Positions 60,227 to 64,000 of a stretch of 64,000 nucleotides of DNA are shown piece after piece. Source of the stretch: Sporosarcina sp. (GTDB taxonomy: Bacteria > Bacillota > Bacilli > Bacillales_A > Planococcaceae); NCBI GenBank assembly GCA_026169375.1, contig JAPFCR010000048.1, positions 1-64,000 of the forward strand, given 5' to 3'. The stretch's first letter is position 1; each line of letters starts with the position of its first letter. Both the position numbers and the translations under genes were made by a program. The notes below the pieces were generated by a model that saw only the letters and a program-made list of their open reading frames with translations, was not told where the DNA came from and did not search any database.

Positions 60227-61481
60227 TTGCCTTTTCAACTTTATCCTCCTTTTGAGTTTCTTCTGTATAAGGAACGATTGCATTCCGAATAATATCTGAA
60301 GTGATTAGCGGTGTTTGCAATACTTCTCGCTTGTCAGCAGTTTGATAGATAGCGCGCCCCTTGATTTGCGGTAACGTTTCAGCACCTTCGCTATCCAATA
60401 CGACACGACTCGCTACAGCACTTTGAACACGAAACGAGAGTTTGGCATCACTATTTTGTTTACATTGCCGTGGGATAACGTCTCCGGTTGGATATTGAGT
60501 AGCTAATATTTGCCTAAATCCTAATCCAGCACCTAAGCGTGCAATTTGACTCATAAGCGTTTGGCAAGCGAGTTTTAATTGTTTTTCTTCACGAGTAACG
60601 GCTTCACTAGGATTTAACTCCCCAACTTCGTCCACAACAATGAAGAACCTCTCTTTAATACCTGCTTCTTGCACGTTCTTTTTACCCTTCATTCTTATCT
60701 TGACTTGTAACTCACGCATCTTATTGTAAGCCATCTGGAGCGTTTCTAGTGCTTTGTCCGGTTCATATGCGATTGATTTTGTCTGTTTAATATTTTCATA
60801 GTCGCATAGCTCCACGCCACCTTTTAAGTCGATTAAAAATAAATTCAGATTATTTGGTTGTGATTTCAATAGACTTGTAATCGTCGAGTTAATAAAATTA
60901 CTTTTCCCGTATCTCGTCGCGCCACCTAATACCATGTGGGGGATTTTCTCGAAATTGTGGAATCTAAACGAGTTCTTTTCACGGGTTAAGCCGACCGGCA
61001 CACTCCATTTTTGACCAGGCTCAAATTTCACTTGGGAGGGAAGTGGTTCATCGTAAATTCTTAAAACTAATAAACCGTCAAATGATAACTCTAATTCTTT
61101 TTGTTCGGTAAGTTTCTTTTTCCACATGGTCCTTAAACTCCCAATAAAATCAGAGTCCAACTTTAGATTCTTTAAATCGTCGATGGTGATTCGCTGCCTA
61201 CGATTATTTATCCCATCTTCCAAAATGCTTTTCTTGTTAAAATAATCTTCAAAACTTCTACCTAGCGGAATCCGATATTTATATTCCCATCCCCAATCGA
61301 ACTGTTTTTTTCGGACAAGCTGAGTAGTCAAAGTATCATTTCCATCTTTCACATTTAATCCTGAAAGAGAAAAAATACGTTGAATCTTACCTGAATCATT
61401 CGTTTCATTTCCTTTCTTTTTCGAGTAAGCTTTTAGGGCAATGCCACCCATAGCAGCAGTCGTTAAAATTTCAAACAACAC
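60180..61481 (-). CDS. FtsK/SpoIIIE-like DNA translocase ATPase
   Basis: 433 residues. N-terminal hydrophobic segment (about 2-15), then the motor: Walker A GGATRYGKSNF (about 193-203), FLIDLKGG, Walker B FFIVVDEVGEL, and arginine-rich end. Similar to the coupling-type ATPases of plasmids and integrative elements. It would move DNA of an excised or extrachromosomal phage form. GTG 61481 is behind AAAGGAGGG. Confidence 0.88.
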   Translation of the reverse strand: MLFEILTTAAMGGIALKAYSKKKGNETNDSGKIQRIFSLSGLNVKDGNDTLTTQLVRKKQFDWGWEYKYRIPLGRSFEDYFNKKSILEDGINNRRQRITIDDLKNLKLDSDFIGSLRTMWKKKLTEQKELELSFDGLLVLRIYDEPLPSQVKFEPGQKWSVPVGLTREKNSFRFHNFEKIPHMVLGGATRYGKSNFINSTITSLLKSQPNNLNLFLIDLKGGVELCDYENIKQTKSIAYEPDKALETLQMAYNKMRELQVKIRMKGKKNVQEAGIKERFFIVVDEVGELNPSEAVTREEKQLKLACQTLMSQIARLGAGLGFRQILATQYPTGDVIPRQCKQNSDAKLSFRVQSAVASRVVLDSEGAETLPQIKGRAIYQTADKREVLQTPLITSDIIRNAIVPYTEETQKEDKVEKAIEPTRRVNTVTFEEV

Positions 61482-61506
61482 TTTGATTCCCTCCTTTAAA
61501 TGATAG

Positions 61507-61625
61507 CGCCACAAGGTTATCTTACAGAGTAAGAGTTGCAAGTAACAGGACGTTGGATATATGCAATATCCCTTGTGGCGACTAGGTTTTTGATGTCCAG
61601 ATTAATGGACTACGTGGACATCAAA
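61507..61625. repeat. Two long inverted repeats upstream of the FtsK-like gene
   Basis: CGCCACAAGG (61507-61516) with CCTTGTGGCG (61571-61580), then TTTGATGTCCA (61589-61599) with TGGACATCAAA (61615-61625). Both are perfect. They are not followed by T-runs. They lie between the RHH and FtsK-like genes, as plasmid origins (dso or oriT) and leader attenuators often do. Confidence 0.65.
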
Positions 61626-61714
61626 TAAGACGTACTTTTAAAGCAATTTTTTAGCTGTCAACGTGCAATGACGGGACGTTCGTTTGGACACGGAAGCAGA
61701 CGTTAAAGCGGACA

Positions 61715-61876
61715 TCAATCAAGAGCCTTGTTCTTGTGTTTAAAATAAAACCTTAAGGCTTCACGATAAGCTCGACTTCTGTCGCGTTTGGGTATTTTAT
61801 CAATTACTTCAATTAGATCGGCGTCATGTTCAGGATGAAGTCTAGCAGATATTTGTATTCCTTTTTTTGGTGTCAA
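61715..61876 (-). CDS. Small RHH (CopG-like) plasmid-type regulator
   Basis: 53 residues: GIQISARLHPEHDADLIEVIDKIPKRDRSRAYREALRFYF fits a ribbon-helix-helix copy-control type fold. TTG 61876 follows AAAGGAGG. A promoter TTGTCA-17-TAATAA lies upstream on the minus strand. First gene of the FtsK module. Confidence 0.65.
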   Translation of the reverse strand: MTPKKGIQISARLHPEHDADLIEVIDKIPKRDRSRAYREALRFYFKHKNKALD

Positions 61877-61983
61877 TAGTGAACGCCTCCTTTCATTTCA
61901 TTTTGTAACACAAATTATTACTTACACTCACAATGTATGACAATGCATCACGAGAAATGCCTGTCTTATTTAATAAAATAAAA

Positions 61984-62069
61984 AAGAGAGCAATTAAGCT
62001 CTCCTAATTATTTTTGCATAAAATAATAAAAAAATTAGAAAAGAGGACGCGCGGATGCATCCTCTTTTC
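61984..62069. terminator. Two hairpin terminators at the right prophage edge
   Basis: GAGAGC/GCTCTC (61986-62003) with T-rich flanks on both strands, and GAAAAGAGGA/TCCTCTTTTC (62038-62069), a perfect 10-bp stem. They insulate the prophage from nrdR. Confidence 0.7.
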
Positions 62070-62079
62070 ATTGTTTTTT

Positions 62080-62137
62080 GTGCGCCTATCAGCTTTTTAT
62101 AATATTCCCCTAAAGTTACCCCAGACCTCCCCCAATT
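62080..62137. other. Right attP arm: partial 20-bp repeat and phased C-rich repeats
   Basis: GTGCGCCTATCAGC (62080-62093) is a reverse-complement partial copy of the repeat at 11311 and 16050. TTCCCCTAAAG (62105), TTACCCCAGAC (62116) and CTCCCCCAATT (62127) are spaced exactly 11 bp and resemble the C-rich repeats at 10085-10107. A palindrome CTGGA-CTT-TCCAG lies further right, near 62170. Confidence 0.45.
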
Positions 62138-62250
62138 GAATGCAGGGGAATACCCGATTTCAATAACTGGACTTTCCAGTATAACGCAGCAATCATTGAT
62201 AATACTACCTTCAAAGGTTTTAAATAGTGGACTCTACATACTGCAATTAC

Positions 62251-62264
62251 TTTCTGTTATAATA
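62251..62264. other. attR core (candidate) and nrdR extended -10
   Basis: TTTCTGTTATAATA, identical to 10014-10027. It contains TG-T-TATAAT (62255-62263), an extended -10 element 34 bp before nrdR. The -35 position reads TACATA and is phage-derived if the core is right. Confidence 0.6.
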
Positions 62265-62297
62265 AGTATATTATGAAAGAAATGCGGAGGATATTTT

Positions 62298-62765
62298 ATG
62301 AAATGCCCAGCTTGTCAATACAATGGATCGAAAGTTGTTGACTCTAGACCAGCCGATTTAAATAGATCGATTCGGAGGCGAAGAGAATGTGAGTCATGTA
62401 GTTATCGCTTTACGACATTTGAAAAAATTGAAGACACCCCTCTTATTGTCGTTAAAAAAGATGGTTCTCGTGATGAGTTTGTAGGAAGGAAAATTTTAAG
62501 AGGGCTGATTCGCGCATGCGAAAAAAGATCAGTGCAACTTGAAGACTTAGAGAACATTGTCTATTTGATTGAAAAAGAATTAAGAAGTTCAGGTGTCGTT
62601 GAAATTGACTCAAAAGATTTAGGAGAAATGGTCATGAAGAAGTTAGCGGATGTCGATGAAGTTGCATACGTTAGATTTGCTTCTGTTTACCAAGAGTATA
62701 AAGATATTAGTGTTTTTATTGAGGAATTGAAAAATTTGGAGACGCGAAAGAAAGATATTGAATGA
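62298..62765 (+). CDS. nrdR: Transcriptional repressor NrdR
   Basis: 155 residues. N-terminal zinc ribbon (C3, C6, C31, C34) and an ATP-cone domain (about 48-138). It represses ribonucleotide reductase genes according to ATP/dATP level. GGAGG upstream. Lies directly before dnaB as in Bacillus. Confidence 0.96.
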   Translation: MKCPACQYNGSKVVDSRPADLNRSIRRRRECESCSYRFTTFEKIEDTPLIVVKKDGSRDEFVGRKILRGLIRACEKRSVQLEDLENIVYLIEKELRSSGVVEIDSKDLGEMVMKKLADVDEVAYVRFASVYQEYKDISVFIEELKNLETRKKDIE

Positions 62766-62779
62766 AAGGAGTGCTGTAA

Positions 62780-64000
62780 ATGGTCGCGTTATTTAAAGAG
62801 TTACAACCGATAGATGCATACCAAATACGAATGTCGCAACCATTTTCTGAGCATGATCAAAAACTCCTGACGTTATTTTATCAGCCTTTAATAGGCTCTG
62901 ATGCAATGAGTTTATTTATGACTTTGTGGGCAGATGCTGGTGAAGAGGATTGTGAATATAATCATTATCATTTGATGAATGTACTTTCACTTCCGCTTGC
63001 ACCTATTTTTGAAGCGAGAATTTCATTAGAAGCGATTGGTTTATTACGCACGTATACAAAAACAGAAGCCAATCAACGTACATTTTTATATGAGTTGTCT
63101 CCACCGTTAGATGCAAAAGCCTTCTTTGAAGATCCTTTATTATCTACTTTTTTATTTAGTAAAATTGGTGAGCAGGCTTATCGTAGTTTAAGAAGTCGAT
63201 TTTTAGTAACGAGCAATGAAACGTCCACATATAAAGAAATCTCAAGAACGTTTTTAGATGTGTACAAGCCAGTGAATCATCGTGTAGACATTGAAGAAGC
63301 GGATGGACGCTTCATTGGACGTAGGGGCGATAATGGTGTGCCTTTTGTTCAACATAATTTTGATTTTGAATTACTGCGTTCTGGTTTATCTGAGCAAATG
63401 GTTCCGCAAGCTGCACTGGCGTCTGTTTCTCAAGAGTTAATTGCGAAAATGGCTTTTTTGTATTCCTTAACACCATTGGATATGCAAAAAGTAATTATGA
63501 TGGCGCTTGACGAGAACTTGCAATTACCTGAAGCGAGATTGAGAAAAGCGGCGGCTGATTTTTATAAAATGAACACATCAAAAACACCGCCTGTTTTAGA
63601 TAAAACATTTATCCAGTCAGCGCCGCCAATTGAAACAGAGGAAATGACAAGAGAGGAAGAACTCATTTATTATTTGGAGCATACAGCCCCCGTTGATATG
63701 CTACGGGATTTAAACGGGAAAGAGCCGATGCCTGTGGATGTACAACTGGCAGAAAGATTGATCAATACACATGATTTATCAGTCGGTGTTGTCAATGTGC
63801 TCTTACAATTTGTATTCATTCGCAATGATGGTCGAATTACGAAGGCTTATGTCGAACGAATTGCTTCTCACTGGATGAACAAAAAAGTATCGAATGCACG
63901 GGAAGCCCTTGAGTTTTCGCGAAAAGAACATGATAAATATATGAAATGGAAAAATGAAGAACAGAAACCGAAAACGTATAATCGAAAGCCGGTCCGAGAA
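62780..64000 (+). CDS. dnaB: Replication initiation and membrane attachment protein DnaB (partial)
   Basis: The first 407 codons are present and the window ends inside the gene. It opens MVALFKELQPIDAYQIRMSQP and continues with LLTLFYQPLIGSDAMSLFMTLW, typical of Gram-positive DnaB, which with DnaD and DnaI loads the replicative helicase at oriC. AAAGGAG precedes ATG 62780, 14 bp after nrdR, so the two form one operon. Confidence 0.93.
   Translation, partial: MVALFKELQPIDAYQIRMSQPFSEHDQKLLTLFYQPLIGSDAMSLFMTLWADAGEEDCEYNHYHLMNVLSLPLAPIFEARISLEAIGLLRTYTKTEANQRTFLYELSPPLDAKAFFEDPLLSTFLFSKIGEQAYRSLRSRFLVTSNETSTYKEISRTFLDVYKPVNHRVDIEEADGRFIGRRGDNGVPFVQHNFDFELLRSGLSEQMVPQAALASVSQELIAKMAFLYSLTPLDMQKVIMMALDENLQLPEARLRKAAADFYKMNTSKTPPVLDKTFIQSAPPIETEEMTREEELIYYLEHTAPVDMLRDLNGKEPMPVDVQLAERLINTHDLSVGVVNVLLQFVFIRNDGRITKAYVERIASHWMNKKVSNAREALEFSRKEHDKYMKWKNEEQKPKTYNRKPVRE

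Noticed and set aside
1-64000. CRISPR arrays, rRNA or insertion sequences
   Set aside because: No regularly spaced short repeats, rRNA sequence or transposase gene was found on either strand.

Overview
The window is a low-GC Gram-positive (Bacillales) chromosome segment carrying a complete, integrated, contractile-tailed (PBSX/Xkd-type) prophage of about 52 kb. Host genes on the left (phoP-phoR, hflK-hflC, polA, mutM, coaE, gapB) and right (nrdR, dnaB) give the order phoPR-polA-mutM-coaE-gapB-nrdR-dnaB typical of Bacillaceae/Planococcaceae. The hflKC pair between phoR and polA and the absence of ytaF and speD point me to Planococcaceae (Sporosarcina/Lysinibacillus-like); that is inference, with no 16S in the window.

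The prophage sits between gapB and nrdR. A 14-bp direct repeat (10014-10027 and 62251-62264) is the best att core. It contains the extended -10 of the probable nrdR promoter, and C-rich 11-12 bp arm-like repeats lie next to both ends. From left to right the prophage holds: integrase; a lysogeny/cargo block on the minus strand with a two-gene SLATT + TIR-like module, a membrane coiled-coil protein, an ImmA-type protease and a CI-like repressor; a divergent operator region (14827-14886) with a matching extra operator at 15137; a rightward early region (Cro-like, antirepressor broken by one extra T, many small zinc-ribbon proteins, annealing protein/exonuclease pair, DnaD-like and DnaC-like replication proteins with iteron-like repeats, SSB, C5 methylase, dUTPase with a zinc-ribbon insertion, RusA, sigma-like late activator); packaging and head genes (terS, an inserted RHH-HNH cassette, terL, portal, protease-scaffold, capsid); tail genes (sheath, tube, chaperone with a canonical -1 frameshift site, tape measure, baseplate, fibre); a second tyrosine recombinase; and a lysis cassette (XhlA-like, phi-LC3-type holin, amidase).

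Right of lysis are two further minus-strand accessory operons. One (56131-58510) is read from a promoter carrying two perfect GTACC-N6-GGTAC operators. The other (59067-61876) has an RHH regulator, an FtsK/SpoIIIE-like ATPase, a Replic_Relax protein and a small membrane protein, with two long inverted repeats between the RHH gene and the ATPase. It looks like a plasmid or conjugation module carried by the phage.

Most notable: the SLATT/TIR pair (probable anti-phage or exclusion module), the plasmid-like FtsK/Replic_Relax module, the att site inside the nrdR promoter, the complete -1 frameshift signal, a 13-bp stem sequestering the start site of a small gene, and a minus-strand alpha-CTD-like protein next to the terminase genes.
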